This document shows, piece after piece, positions 1 through 14,483 of a stretch of DNA of 64,000 nt. The translations under genes were made by a program, and so were the position numbers. The notes under the pieces are model-generated. The model was not told where the DNA came from, made no database searches, and saw only the letters and a list, made by a program, of their open reading frames with translations. The number at the start of each line of letters is the position of its first letter. The first letter of the stretch is position 1. The stretch comes from Temnothorax longispinosus (Eukaryota; Arthropoda; Insecta; Hymenoptera; Formicidae), in assembly GCF_030848805.1 (NCBI RefSeq), contig NC_092362.1, positions 23,197,020 to 23,261,019 on the forward strand, written 5' to 3'.

Positions 1-2868
1 TATTTGTACCATATTACAGAAATTAATATAGTTTACAATTTAAACATTTTAATAATTATGTAGTAATTAATAATAATAATTGTTTAATAAGTGATATTCG
101 CTTATTACTATATTAATTATATATATGTTATTCTAACACATATTAATATAATTTTTAACTTATTATGGAAAATACATTAAATATCTTAATAATAATGTTA
201 TATTATTGCAGATGCAAAATAGCATGTTCCTAAAAAATTTAGCGCAATATTTGAAGATGGGATATTTCTATCTGGAAATCTGTTAAAGAGGTATAAATAC
301 TTATAACTACAATCAACTGAAAATTTAACAAAGCGATACGCTTGCGCCGAAAATCTTAGGAACGCGCTTCTCTGCGAATCTCCGCAAAGCTGGAATTTAA
401 ATTGCACGCTAAGCTTGCAGGGCGAGCTTTTCCTTCTATCGCTAAATGTAATTTGCATATTTCGTTTAAACGATGAACGACTCGATATAGCACGTTAAAC
501 CGGGTAAAGAGATAACATTCGTGTGTACGCACTTGGAGCATGAATGAGCCAGGTCTTTCCGGATAATAAAGGGCGTAACGGACAAAATTGTCCTTTAAAC
601 TGTACGACATTGTCGGGGCATATCTAACCGACAGATTTCGGTCCGATGCTGGTATGTGTCTTTCGCATATCGCTTATGGATTCGGCTATCGAGTTTTCCC
701 GATGGCGCTGGAACTTCGCTAGACCAGGTAATTAAGCGGCGCTTGACACGTACGAACGGGGGGATGAAAATGCCACGCCGCTGTTATTTCGTCGCCTCCT
801 GATACCACCTCTGACTACCGTAGCGCAGCTTAACGCTTTAATCTGTTCCGCGTCGTGCAACTTCTCGCCCTCGGATTTTCGACGAAGGGACGATTACGGG
901 GGGGTTTGAGCGACTGCGTGTTCGGAATAATAATTATTGTTGTTTAGCGAAGTCGTCGAAACGTGCCGCGGCATAGTAAGGTCTTTACCGTTACGTACCT
1001 TCTTCGTATTAGGATTACAAAAGGCAAAACATTCAGGAGATCGAAATTATTTCAGCGTCAGCATTTCTTTTTATCAAGACAATTCGCAGAAAATGTTTCC
1101 CCTATTCTTATACATATATCGCAACATATATACGGCACAGATTAAATTATACTTTCGTAAATTAAATTATTTAATTATAATAGTATATAGCATTCGTTCT
1201 TATGAGTTGTAAAAAGTTTCAAAAGATCAAGTATAAATACTTTTTGACGAAGAGGTTCTCTCATTACGAAAATTTTAGAATAACCATGACGCTACTTTAA
1301 AAAATCAATCATTATTTTTTTGCGTTTTTTGCTTCTGAAAGTCTAAGTAGTATTAATGTTTCAGGTGTTGTGTACGGCATATAATCGCATGAAAAAGGTT
1401 TTCAAATTAGAGAACTGACGTTTCAAGTAAAACTTTACGAAACTGTAATAAAAGTTCTTTAGAGGCAGTTTTTTGAATCGTTTTAGATATTTTAAAAAAG
1501 CATTGTTAATTTATTAATACTATAAAATAATATTAATTTATTAATATTATTTTATAATATTTTTTTACAGAGATATTTGAAATTAATGCCATTTAATATA
1601 TCAAATATGATGATATTCAAATTTGATACGTTTAAAGAAGTAAAACGTCACAGCTGTATTTAGAATTAAATGACGGTATATTTTAATGTTAATGTGTGGA
1701 TACTAATTTTTCTCATTATAAAATCACAGTTAAAGGTCTATTTTTAACTCAGAAGCATAATTTAGAAACGGAAACAGTGCTCGCAGCAGATACGATAAAT
1801 GTTCGAAAACATGCGAGCGCGATATACACATTTTCCAATTGGCGGTGCCGGTACCACGCGAAACTGTTCCGCTTCTGTTTGTTACAACGTTGCATAAAGC
1901 CGGGGGAAGACGCCTGTCTTCGTTGCGCGCAACAACTTTTATACGTGCTACGCGAGCGTGTAATAACGCCATTTCCACTTACCGCGGGCGAGTCGCCACT
2001 GTACTGTAAAACATTCGCTAAGTTCTGTTTTGCAGCTAAATACCATTCCACACAAATCTGCCTTTCAACAAACGGCAAGTAACGCGCCGTTGCGTTCGCG
2101 TGCTTTCCTTTCGCGCGCATTCCTGCGCGCTTCTGCCGGCGGGAAAGCTGCCCAATAAAGTATCATCGCGAAATAGTTTTGTTCAAGCTGTCATCGTGTC
2201 TGCGAGAAATCCTGCAAATTCTACCGCGCACTTTCAGCATACCTTCCCGAAGAATTATGTCGGCTTCCTCGGTGGCAGTGGCAGTTTCGAATGGTCCAAT
2301 GTAATATTAATTACATCATCATAATGTTATCATCTTCGACCAACGCTAGCACAGAATTCTACGGGATTCCATTTGCCATCAGAGCGTTCAGCGAAGCGTA
2401 AAAAGCAAGAGATCACATTGCAATCAGATTTAGAAAATCCTATCTTCCAGTTCTCGGTAGATCCACTTCAAATTGACAATGTACGCATTGAAACGCTGAT
2501 CGTCGTGCATATCGCGAACGTAAAACGTTCTCGCCATTACGACGCTGAACCCCGACTAATTGTAAATTACAGAATCGATTACGATCGTAAAAAAAGGGGG
2601 GAAGGATTAAAGCCTCGCAAGGACCTAAAGTTTACGAGTGGACAACCGCGCGGACTGATTACAAATCGTGTATACATGGAAAATGGCATAAAAGTCTTCT
2701 TGAAACTCGGCGATCGATATCTCCATGCGTGCGGACGCGTCTTAAATCTCGGCTTAGCCGGTCGAGTTTTGTCGTAAACCTCGGCTTGGTAATAAACGTG
2801 GCGTAAACGGCGAGTCTCGGTCTCGTCGAACGATGATGCGGTGCGTGCTACTGCGGTATTCGCGGATG

Positions 2869-2907
2869 CCGAATGGAAGACCGTGGGCAATTCGGTCTTC
2901 CATTCGG
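2869..2907. repeat. Perfect 15-bp hairpin
   Basis: CCGAATGGAAGACCG (2869-2883) and its exact complement (2893-2907) are separated by 9 bases. It lies in a GC-rich, CpG-rich stretch. The arms are short for a microRNA precursor, and its role is unknown. Confidence 0.7.
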
Positions 2908-4955
2908 ATAATCGGTGGAAACTATTCGCTATATTATCCGTATGCATCCGCGCGGCTGACATCGTCAGTAACTATGCGGCGCAGAAGTCAGGCTAATTGT
3001 AAATTAAACACCAGATATCGCTCACGATACACTTCCGTCCAGCGGAACCGACCGCGTTCTCGCGTTTCAGTGGCGCTCGAAACTATTAGCTCCGGTATTC
3101 CGGCCGATCCGCCGCCGCGCCGGTTTCACATCGTCGGCGCGGCGCCGGGGTCTTGTCGCGAATATTCGCGACTTGTTTCAGCGCGTCAGCGCGCGCGATG
3201 CGCTCCGACATTTTCTCGTCGGTCGCAAGCCAGCCACGGCCGCCATGCGGCGATATTCCAACTTTGATTTTATTAAAAATATTAAGAATAATATTTCTAC
3301 AGAAACGTCGTAGAAACTAGATCATGTTTTCGATGGAATGCAAAAATCGTAAATTTGAATTTGCAACTAAAATGATGAAAATTGAGGAGATGAAAAATAA
3401 ACGAGGTATCCGGTCGCCTGGAGATAAAATAATCTAAATCGCGAGAGCAAGAATATATTTCGCTTTATCGATTTTTTTTTACGTCGCGTGGATAGTGTGG
3501 ATACTACTAGAACGTGAAAATGCCGTTAACCGAATTTTCTCAGAGGGTTGACATAGCCAGACTCGCTCGTGGAGTCTCACAATTCCAACGCATTTCCCAC
3601 CGTTCTCTCTTTTTCCTCGCTCCGTCTATGAGATGATCGTGCAGATCTATACGCGGGTTACTGCGTATACGGGGTTAAGCCTTTAGGCAAGGCGAAATAG
3701 CTGAGCATTTTTACGCCCGGCGACAACTAAGGCGACGTTTCCTTTGAGAAACGCCCGAAAGAAAATGAGTAAATATAGGCGTCAGGATCCCCTTGCTTTT
3801 CCTTGCCCGCGGTTTCGCATCTGCCTGAGGAGTAAGCGTCTTTAGAAAATACCACCCTCCTCAGCGGCCCTTCTTCTGTGCTTTCACCACGCCTCTGGCG
3901 CTCTTGCCCTTTTTATGGGCACGTCTTCCTTCGCTCGAAACAGCGCTAAAAAGGGGAATTCGTGGCTAACGTCGTTCACTTGCTTGGTTGAAAACCCGAT
4001 TGGCGCTGAAATAGCGATCCCTCGATGCTCGTTCGAGCAATCTAACCCTTTGAGAGTCATGCAATTTTCTCATGCCTATAGTGCAAAGAAGCGACCTTTG
4101 CAGTTTACGGAAAAACACGAAGAAACTGATCTTGATTTGTATTTGTGATTTCTTTCAAATGCGTATATCTATGGAGTGTTTTGAAGAAATATGAATAACC
4201 TTTTGAAAAACACCCGCGTTCTATTTATCGAAAATGTTGTAATAACTTCCAAATGAATTTTTGAATGGATTTTTGCCAATGAGAAATATGAAGGCATAAA
4301 ATGTTCAAATAAAGTCATATGTAGTGATTGAATATTTTCTCGTTATTTTTTCACATATTTGCACAGCTAACCATATATAAATTTGCAAATAATAATTATG
4401 TCTTAATTGATATTACAATATATTTTTATTGTATTTCTCTTTATATCGACAATTAAAGGGCTCCGCTCTTTCGCCTGCACTCTCATCCCGAAAAAACTAA
4501 TCCATATCTATTTCTAAATTAAAATCATAATATTTGGCGGAGCCCCTCCCCCGCCCAAGCATTTACTTAAATAATATACAAGGATTTTTCTCATCGTTCG
4601 ATTAATAAAAGAGAACTGCAAAATTAATATATTAAATTATTTTTTTTAAATGTTTTTCTAGGTGTCATAATTTTAATGGGTGCCAGGTATAATAAGCGGG
4701 CTACTTCTAAACATTGGATTGTTTCTCGTCGAATCACATAGACGTCATAGACGCACACTAATTCGCACGTATCATTAATTAATTAATTTCTCATTAATTA
4801 TTGAGATATGTAGAAAACGATAAAAGACTTTTTGATTCAGTTATCGACTCCTATAATACCTGTCCATAAGAAGGTGTTCGCTTATTATATAGAGCGTGGG
4901 TAGTTTTCGGAAGTATATCCAAAATATTAAATGCTTTTCTATGTAGTACAGAAAA

Positions 4956-4976
4956 GTGTGTGTGTGTGTGTGTGTG
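4956..4976. repeat. (GT)n microsatellite
   Basis: About ten uninterrupted GT units. Confidence 0.95.
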
Positions 4977-7159
4977 CAAAGTATTTATTTTTAATAATGC
5001 ATTTGAAACTGAATATATATTAAGTTCATAATGGGGTCGTTTTATATTATAATCTCCATATGAATCGTACTACTGAATCTTATATATGACAGTTTATTTT
5101 TCTGCTCATATTATATCTGAAAACAATTATACAAAGTGAATTTAGAATTGACTTAAAATTATTTAACATCAAAGAAATGCATCAGAGTTAAGTACGTAGC
5201 AGTAATCCATTATACTATAATGATTATAGGATTAATTTTTACATAATGCTTATTGTTATACCGTTAAAGTATCGTTATTTTCTCTAGAATTCGAAGATGG
5301 TAAAATATAGTCGTTTTTGAGCGGTTTGTCGCGTGTTCCTCACATTTTTATTTTGCTTTGAGAAATCCGTTTCCTTTCACATGTCGAGATAACCCGAAAG
5401 CAAGATCTTCCGCCGGTCTCACTCGTGCAAGAACCTTTGCTATAAGGAGCTTTTACGATTTGATGAACTAGACAGTTGAGACAAATATCTCGCTTTCAAC
5501 ACCGGAAGAAGATACACGTTAAGCGTAACCGGCGAAAAGAAATTGCCGCTGGAGATAAACAAGCGGTTATCGAAGAGTACCTACGAGAAGGACATCGGAG
5601 ACGCGTGTCTCGAAGATAAGTAAGAAATTACGTAAGCTGCGCCGGGAAGCCGCGGAACTTTTTCAGCTCGTAAATAAGGAAAACCCCTGCCTTACGTAAT
5701 CGTTGCACCGCGACGGAATCAGATGGCTGTAAATTGTCTTAGTCGTCGTCGTCGTTGTTGCTGCTGCTGGAGCTGAAAGAGAAGGCGTGCGCGCTGGTTT
5801 GGGGATAGTCTGCGTCCGTCGTGAAACAGGAGAGACGGTTTAGGCGAGCTGCTTTTTTTCCCTCCTTTCTTCCATCGTGTGGAGGAAAAACGGAGGACGG
5901 TTGGGGTTACAGGAGCAGACCACACTTCGGGCACTCGTGTCTCCTGCAGCGGCAGTGGAGAAATGCCCCGAAATATGGAACGAAGGTGTTTAGTTTCTCG
6001 AAATGTACCTCTGTGCGACTTGCTTTGTGTGCAGAGGGAGCTTATACTGACGGAGAGGCGCAGCAAGTGTCAACTTCTCTGTGGCTGTTTGTACCTAAAA
6101 GCTATACTATAGAAGTATAAACTGACAAACACGTAGAACGACATGTTGTGTAATATAGTATAAAATATGTCAATTACTTAAACTTGTGTATAATTATTTT
6201 ATAATTTTTATTCTGTCTTATTTAATGTGCTCACAATCAGTCATATCAATTCTATTATTATTATTATTAATGTAATTATTATTTGACAGATTGGGACAAT
6301 AAGTTTTAAATATTACAATTAAGAGAGAAGTATATTACGTGGTAAATGTAAAATAAAAAAACATATTTAATAAAAATCAAAAATACATATTTTAATTACA
6401 TGTATTTATGTTAAAATAGTAATTGAAATATTTTTAAGTATCCGAAAATTACATGTTATCAAATAACAAAGTAAGCGAGATCGACTTTCCCGTATATATA
6501 TTTTTTAAACCCTAGATTGCGATTTCTTAATATTAAGTGTAAAGTATATTCCCATTGTCTTTGTTTTGATATCTCTCATTACAATAACGATTAATATAAA
6601 CGGATTGAAAACCATATGAATTTAAGACCGTATGAGCTTTGAATTTACCAAAATTTTGCTTTTAAGACAAAAAAGTCATTCTGTTAAAAAGGAAAATATT
6701 ATTTTATTCTCAGTCTTAAAGAAATAGCGGAGTAAAATAACTGAGAGAATTAGGTCCAGTGGACAGAAGCGTGTCGCTTGTGATTGAAAGACAATAAGAG
6801 GACGATGGAAGTGTGAAGTTTCTCGTCTTTCTAGGCGAGAAGATCCATCTCCGAGTTTCACCCGTCTTAAGGTGTAATGACGTCATAGGAAGTTTGCCAA
6901 GTTCTGTTGCGTATCTTAAGTCGTATTCTTAGTTAATATTTTATTTTGTTCGGATCTTATGTTCCAAAAATGTTTTAGCGGTAATTTTCGTTATATTCCG
7001 TCTGTAACGACGAACGATGTGAGCAAGAAGCAATATATATAACTTATATAAGTATATAACTTTATACTTATGTAAATTTTTCAATTACAGAAAAATTTAT
7101 GCCAAAATAAAATAATAATTTAATGTTTTCAAGAGATCTAAAATAATTATTTAAAAAAT

Positions 7160-8046
7160 TATCAATGAAAATTAAATCTGGCCATGAGAGTCAACGCGGT
7201 TATTTGTGCGTGATAAATCAAAATTTATTTATTAATTCTTTTTATATCTTTGTCCGAACGTTTCGGCTGTGCATTGAGCCATTATCAGCGGCATAACAAA
7301 TTAATAATTTGGCATAACAATTTAATAATTTTCACGATCTCTGTTACGCTGTGGATGAGTGCTTCGGGACTGGAAAGTCGGAAAGCCGATCCGCTCGTAA
7401 CGTGTTGACGTGCGGAATGCGATGTCATAGTCAAATGATCAAATGACCACGATATCAATTTTCATACTTGCGTTCTTCTGATAACTTGACTATGACATCA
7501 CATTCCAACTATACGTCAACACGCAGCAGTAAGAGAATTGATATCGTGGTCATTTTTACTCGTTGCGTCGCGTAAAATAGTCACAGTGCGGTCTCGATTT
7601 GCGCGATACTTGGCGCGAGACACTACCGTGTCTCTTGATCCATTATTCAGCAATGCGACAAAGACGACACATAAGCACGTCTTATTAGTCGCATTGCTGA
7701 ACAATGGATTTTAAAAATGACCACGATATCAAGTCTCATACTTGCGTTCTCCTGATCACTTGACTGTGACACTTGACTTTACATTCCAATCATACGTCAG
7801 CACGTTACGAGCAGATCGGCTTTCCGACTTTCCAGTCCTGAAGCACTCATCCATAGCGTAACGGAGATCGTGAGAATTATTAAATTGTATTTGTTATGCC
7901 GCTGATAATGGCTCATTGCGGAGCCGAAACGTTTGGACAAAAATGTAAGAAAAATTATAAATAAATTTTGATTTATTACGCACAAATAACCGCGGGTTGA
8001 CACTCATGGCCAGATTTAATTTTTATTGTTATCGAGATTTTTAATT
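7160..8046. mobile_element. Nested foldback (long inverted-repeat) element, about 890 bp
   Basis: The outer arms (about 7160-7440 and about 7745-8046) are reverse complements at roughly 85-90 percent by eye. They share, for example, AAATCTGGCCATGAG, GAGCCATTATCAGCGGCATA and GGAAAGTCGGAAAGCCGATC. Inside lies a second inverted pair built on ATGACCACGATATCAA (about 7540 and 7715). An innermost hairpin pairs ATCCATTATTCAGCAATGCG (from about 7639) with its complement (about 7690-7710). A block of about 80 bp also occurs as a direct copy at about 7443 and 7717. No coding sequence is recognised, and the exact termini and target duplication are unclear. Confidence 0.78.
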
Positions 8047-10823
8047 ATTTAATTTAAAACATTATGTTAAATTATTAAAACTTTTGTTTAAATATGCGTT
8101 TATATAGATATTAATATGCAATCAATTTAGATAATATGAAATATAATCGAGATAATTCTTTATATCGAAATGAAATTGACAAATATATGAGAAATTATTT
8201 CTTCTTTACTTACCGTACATACACGCGATGTATTTTGTCCGATTTTTGAACTGTGGATTTTTTATTTAAAGTTAACGATAAAGAACACCTATTTTAGAAT
8301 TCACGTACAAAATACGTTCCGTGTTAGATTGGCAGCTGCGAGTATATCTTGAATATACCGAATGCTAGACGATATATTTCGATCACGTACGCAGCAGCAA
8401 AAACGTTGATAGTTTATTCCCTTGACCAGCAATAAAAAGAAGATATATCAGAATATTTCTTGTAAATCTCTTTTGTAAATCCGCTAAGGCGGATGTCTGT
8501 GATTCTTGAGAGGGCTAGAAAATGTGATTTGCCATATTAATCTCAGTCAAGCCATAAATAGCTAGTATGAATATAGGATTATAAGAAAACTCATTGAAAT
8601 GCATTATGAGGAACTGTTATTATATAGTAATAATTAATATATTTAATTACTTATTACAGTTTGATCGTTATCAGTATTAAAACTTTCCGCGAGATACTTC
8701 TTAATAGCTGCGCGGCATTTACGCGAGCCCTATTTACAACGTATCCACAATGAGAAATGATCGGCCCTAGGAATGCCGCATCATGAGAAAGAAGTTAATA
8801 TGAAGAAGCGCGTCAGGAGAAGAAGCTTCGCAAAATGTAATGGCGCAATTCACACGGTCTTTGCGCAAACGACGATCATTCTTCTTCCGAAAGGCGCGCC
8901 TTTCATGCGCAACGACGTGTCCCGGCGATAAGAACCGGCATTCGCAGGAATTCATGAGCCGCGCTTCACGATGAACGAGCCTCGGATATGGGGAACGCGG
9001 GATCGAGGTATCAGGAAGAGCTCGTTCCCGCGGAATCGTTTGGTAACGCGGTCCAAGAACATTTCTCATTCTACCGGGAAGCTCCCCTCGCCTCGGGATG
9101 GCCTGATATTATCAGGGGCAGACGAAAAAATTATGCGGCTAATCAAGAAACGCGAGTGTCACTCCCCGCTCGATGTATCAAGTTGGATCTGCTACGAGAA
9201 ATGACCTCATTCGCGTAAGACGTTTTCAGCCAATGACGTAACGCCTTCTCAATCGTGATATCTTATTTGATTTTACTTTTGCTCTCTCATATATCCGGAA
9301 CGAGTTTTTATGAAAGCGATTTTTAAATTGTCAACAACTTTTTACATTTCAAAGCGCGATTTAGAAATAAGAAATATTATTGAAAGTAAATATTTTAAAT
9401 TTTATTGCGTATGAGTAAATTTTTATGTACTGGATTTTAGAATTGTTTAAAAACTTTAATTTTTTTTTTGCTACGCAAAATAGGAATAAGGCACAGTGAA
9501 ATTGGAAATATCTAATAATTGTAGAGAGATTGTCACGAAACTTTTACTGCGTCGTGCATAGCACTTTGAGAGTGCTCAAAGTCGATCACAGAGATGAGAG
9601 AATCCACTTCGCGCGAAAATCTATTTCACACACAAATTTTATGTGTAAAGTTCAATATGGTCTAAAACGTGTTCTCCAATCGATTAGTCAATGAATATTC
9701 AATGTGGTTTCCACGTGGCGTTCGTGCGATTGCAGTTTCGTTCTACTAGTTTATCCTTAGATCTACGATCGTCGCGTAGCTCGTAACTTGGATAGTTACG
9801 CCCGCCAGTGCGGTGGTCTGGTGGCACAGAGAGGGTCCTCCGGTACTTCCGGTCCTCGCACGGAGATTATTATCCCCGCATGGTCGTCATCTCTCATAGA
9901 ATTTTCACCGCAATCTATCGGGGTACCTCAGTCGGATGTCCCGGTCGAGCGAGAAAAATGTGAAGGGGTTCGGTGAATCGATGTGCTTGCATTAAATATC
10001 TTGGCACGGAGCGCAACTGCGGGCGCGGATAGTTCGGCACGTTCCGTGCGAATCGTTTTTCGTGGTGGCGGCCGATTTCTCACGGAATCGCGAGTTCTCG
10101 TTGTAAGTCTGAAGGGTATGTACAATCGGAAATCTACGGTAGCCGCGGTCCGTTAATGAATCGTAAATAATCCGAAAACTCTGTTCAATCGCAATGTCAG
10201 TCACGGTCGTGCGGACCAGTTTACCGACCGTGCCAGTCAACGTGATTGACGCTGCGATCGAATCTTGTTTGGATTCTCGTCACTATTTTATTATTTTACT
10301 TTTTCACTTTTTTCGATATCATCTCGCAATAGCAAAATAATTCCTGATCTTTGAAAATTTGATTACGCTATAATGCTATCTTCTTTCTCGACTTACTTGT
10401 TATGTAATTACTCAAATTATTTTCATTTTTGTAATCAGAACGGTTAAATATGATTTATCCTATATATTCTTTAAAAAGTAAGTTAGTATAGTGTGATAAA
10501 CGATTATAATACGATTATAAATTAGTTTCACAGGAAATAGCTTTATTACAGTAAATCATATATGTAACCTTATAATAATTCGTTCAATTCTCTGCAACGA
10601 GATTTTTAGTGCAGAGCACGAAGTTGGAATATGATTCGACATAGGAAAAGTTACAGAGTTCACGCACCGAAACGATTTTTGTCGCTCGTAGGCCGAGCAC
10701 GCGTTGGTCGCATTGTTAGGAAAATGTGTCTGGGTGCTGGTGAAAACGAGTCTCTTGCTGGAATCGAGTAACGTATCGACATATAAGCAATGCGCATTGT
10801 TGCGCTTGTACCTAGCGTTTATA
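8047..10823. other. Non-coding stretch
   Basis: AT-rich DNA with a GC-rich island at about 8,770-9,230 and another at 9,780-10,240. Open frames in these islands overlap in several frames and match no known family by eye. Confidence 0.6.
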
Positions 10824-11023
10824 CACCGAAAAAGATGTAGTATTTGCAAGAAAATAGATTTCTTTGAATTTAGTTTCCTTAATTCAAAGAAGTATTGGAT
10901 AGGTTTAAGAAAACATTTTTCTGAGTTTAAAATATTTTCTCTACCTAATACTTCTTTGAATTAAGGAAACTAAATTCAAAGAAATTTATTTTCTTGCAAA
11001 TAATAAATTGTTTCTTTTCAGTG
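10824..11023. mobile_element. 200-bp palindromic MITE with TA flanks
   Basis: The ends read CACCGAAAAAG and CTTTTCAGTG and are imperfect inverted repeats. TA (possibly TATA) flanks both sides. The arms at 10841-10904 and 10942-11001 are nearly perfect complements (TTTGCAAGAAAAT, TTTCTTTGAATTTAGTTTCC, TTAATTCAAAGAAGTATT). The spacer is about 40 bp. The TA flanks suggest Tc1/mariner-like mobilisation, which is inference. Confidence 0.8.
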
Positions 11024-12589
11024 TATATACCGAATCGAGTCGTAAAATTTAATTTCATCCGCGAATCGATAAAAGAAATTTCACCCCACGTTTAGTGACG
11101 TCGTCGCAGCTGTTACGTTGCTGAATAAGCGGTTCTTACAGGATAGTTCTTAATCTTCTGTATCTTCGAATTAAATATTATATTAGTGATTTTGCATTTC
11201 GCTTCAATATTAACTTCCGAAACAGAAGCGAAATGATGCCTCAATGTAGAATTTCACTCGATTATGCTTAGCGCGTTAGTAACACAATTGCCTCGCTGTC
11301 GCCGCTTTGTGTCGATCGTTTCTTCGCATGTTCAACAATACCCGCGGGTGTATGACAATAGGATTTCATTTCGCGTACATGTCGATGCACGGAGAACGCT
11401 GCCGTTGCGCTTACTGATGAGGGAAATAACGTTTGCCGATAGATATGCTCTAATACCGGTATAGATTCTCTTTCGTTGAAACGCTGCATCTAAATCATAC
11501 TGTATTTTGATTAATTGAAATTGTATAGGATTGTTTCAAAATCAATAGTATACTAGTATAAATATACGAAGTACAAATCTTATATCTGATATTTGTGTAA
11601 AACTATTCAGTTGCAATATTGATTTTTGTTTCATTGTCGTTTATCAAATATTTAAAATATTATTGTAAAAATATAATGTATTATAAATTATGTGAAATAT
11701 TTACTGGACGTAATAGGTTAGTCGATAAATATGCACATCTCATAAAATGTTTTTGTGTAAATTATAATAATTTTCCGCTTATTTTATTACACAGTTGTTT
11801 TTAAAATATTATTTTTGTTGTTATATTATATATTTTTTAAATTCTTAATTAAGAGATGTATCTGTGCAACGAAAGATAGGCACTCGAGATACAGACACAA
11901 TCTCGATCTCTATGCAAAGTACAAACATCAAATAATTTGAAAGGATCGCTTCAGACTGAGATACTTGTCTTCATTCACGGACTATTACTCTCAAGAATCT
12001 TACTTTAAAGAGATGTTTGTATATTTAACGAGATATTTCAATATGTATTGCGTAATAAAGAAATATAATATATACTATAGATCTTGAAATAAGTAAATTA
12101 TTTCAAGTGCCTTGAAATATATAGTAATCGAAAAAGAGACATACTCCACGGTTATATCATCTGGACACGAATGGTTATGCATTCAATGTACTGAAAATTA
12201 TGTAATAGAGTTGAAACTGGAAATTATTTCAAAATAACGCTTATTAATTCCTTGTCACGAAGTTGAATGCTAATTACAAAGAAAGATACGGCCAGATATA
12301 ATGCGGGTGCTGTGACAAGGCGATTTTTGCGAGGCAACTCACGACTGTTTTTCCGTAGCTATGTGTATACTCCGTGACTGAAAAGTAAGCGAAAAGCAAA
12401 CCGAGAAGGACAGTGCGGAGGCGAAACGAGGACATCGCGAGGTGCGAGGCACGGCCAGGGCAATAATATCAGTAAGGTCGGGCTTATACTGCGGCGCGAG
12501 GTTTTCCCGATAGTTCGAACGCGAACTTTCCGCCCAAGTTGCAAAGCTTTAAAGCGAAGGCTTTAACGGGGCTTCTCGCGCCCAGCGCC

Positions 12590-12591
<2 letters not shown>

Positions 12592-12639
<48 letters not shown>
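12592..12639. repeat. (CT)n microsatellite
   Basis: About 24 CT units inside a longer pyrimidine-rich tract that runs to 12662. The surrounding 12370-12920 is CpG-rich. Such GA/CT tracts are often found near insect promoters, but no gene is visible here. Confidence 0.95.
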
Positions 12640-12641
<2 letters not shown>

Positions 12642-13012
12642 CCTCTCTTTCTTTCTCTCTTCGGGATGAAGTCGTGCGAGGAAAGGGGAAAAAAAAGATC
12701 AGTACGAGAAGAATGCCCGCCACAGTAACTTCACAGGCCTGAATATACCCGCTGACCTCTCACACTCCCTTTTCGCGTCAATATTCTCACGTTCGGAGTT
12801 TATCCCGATCGATGCGGTGCGCGGCATGTTTTCCATGGGAGCTTTTTATTATTCACATACTCTCCACGCTGCGAAGACGAGGTGCGGCGCTCCTCCGCGC
12901 CATCGTCGTCCCTTAACTAGCGGGTAATTACGAGTAATTATTACGAAAATTGCATCATGAAGTTCCCAAGCTCTGAAGCAACTTCCAAATCACTTTGCAT
13001 GATATTCTAGAC

Positions 13013-13013
<1 letters not shown>

Positions 13014-13056
<43 letters not shown>
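13014..13056. repeat. (TA)n microsatellite
   Basis: About 21 uninterrupted TA units. Confidence 0.95.
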
Positions 13057-13060
<4 letters not shown>

Positions 13061-13319
13061 ATTTCTATCTATATAAAGTACATGTATGTATACATACATG
13101 TTATTAGAGTTTAAAATGTTACATATAGTTACATATTATATTGCTGCGCGTATCGTTAAAACATTTTTATATATCTGGAATTTATTCGTATCTTTTGATA
13201 ATAATATATCTACATATGTTGTTTTATATATCGAGTATCGCGAGCTCGCACATTTCAGAAGAATTCCCAGCGAGAACATCCATCGTCGAAACGTAAGTTT
13301 CCGATGGATATCCGTTGAT

Positions 13320-13349
13320 TCTCCAATGACTCCAATGACTCCAATGATC
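13320..13349. repeat. 9-bp tandem repeat, three units
   Basis: CTCCAATGA is repeated three times at 9-bp spacing. Confidence 0.75.
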
Positions 13350-14483
13350 CAAGTTATTCATCCTCGAGCTGGTATCCGCGATAATCGAAAACGAAACGTC
13401 AACGAATCTCGGCGCGCGCGAAGAAATCATGGCGCGGAATGACAAAGCGTCATTGTCATCGTCGCAGGTCCGTCTCAGGACTTGCGACTCGTCGGGCATT
13501 TCAGTCACGTCGAAGTGTAATGATCGGTAAATAACAAATGACCGTGTCTGTCGGCTGTCCTCATCCTTCATCGTATAAGAGTAGCCGAAGCTGCTCGAAC
13601 TTTCGCGTGGGAGGACGAGGAGGCGCCGGGCGTCGATTCTTCTTACAAGCAGCGCGCGGCCGGAAACTTGCGACACGCGACTCCGCCCCCGGAACTCCAC
13701 TTCCGAGCCTCAGAACGTACAACCGTACCGGATGATACGTTTTTTTTCCGACGAAAGTTTTGGTAGTTGCGTTATCTCGCCGAGAGTGGCAATTCTTACG
13801 GAATAGACCGCCTTTACACAATTCTCTCTCTATAAACAACCTGTGTATTAGCAATGCGAATATTATTCGCGCGCGAATAAAAGTCAGCGTCGCAGGGTTG
13901 TAAAAAAAAAATAAACTGATGAATTATGCAATGAAAAGAATCAATAGTGTAAAGAGGCTAAATTTTTATTCCTAGATTTTCTATGCACAATACAAATTCT
14001 TATTTGCATATATATGTGTATTGTTGTAATCTTACGTAACGTTTCTTGACACAATAAAACAACCTGTTATAATCCTGTTATGTAAATATATGATGCGAAG
14101 CTACAAGAAAAAGAGAAAAGCAAAAGAAAACACACGTTTCTATTTTTTTTTTTTTTAACAGAATGTTAAATAAAGCGATCCGACGTATCTGCTATCGAGT
14201 TTCCTTACAAGTGTAATTTATGCGAAATTACTTCCCTTATTCGGGGGACGCTCGCCGGCTACTGTACTGAACTGAAAGAGACGACGACGGTGCGCAGTCA
14301 GTCGTTCCGCATGTAATTTGCACATTGCATCTCTGCTGGGAGAATTATGATACTGCAGATACGAGATATCTTACTTATGTTCCGTTTCAAAATAGCACGC
14401 AAGGCATGGAATTTCAAGAAGTTGGGGGAGGGGGTGAAGATGTTGCATTGCGGTGTCGCTCGATGACTTGTTTCCCCTCCACG

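Larger units (their letters stand above)
1..7159. other. Non-coding stretch
   Basis: AT-rich DNA with CpG-rich patches (about 600-920, 1800-2140, 2700-3260 and 5400-6060). Open frames overlap on both strands and none translates into a recognisable protein. CGT/CTG-type triplets occur at about 5740-5770. No tRNA or splice-consistent exon was recognised. Confidence 0.6.

Noticed and set aside
13224..13700. 158-codon minus-strand frame with SHWSHW repeats
   Set aside because: The repeated residues come from a 9-bp tandem repeat and no domain or splice structure supports a gene.
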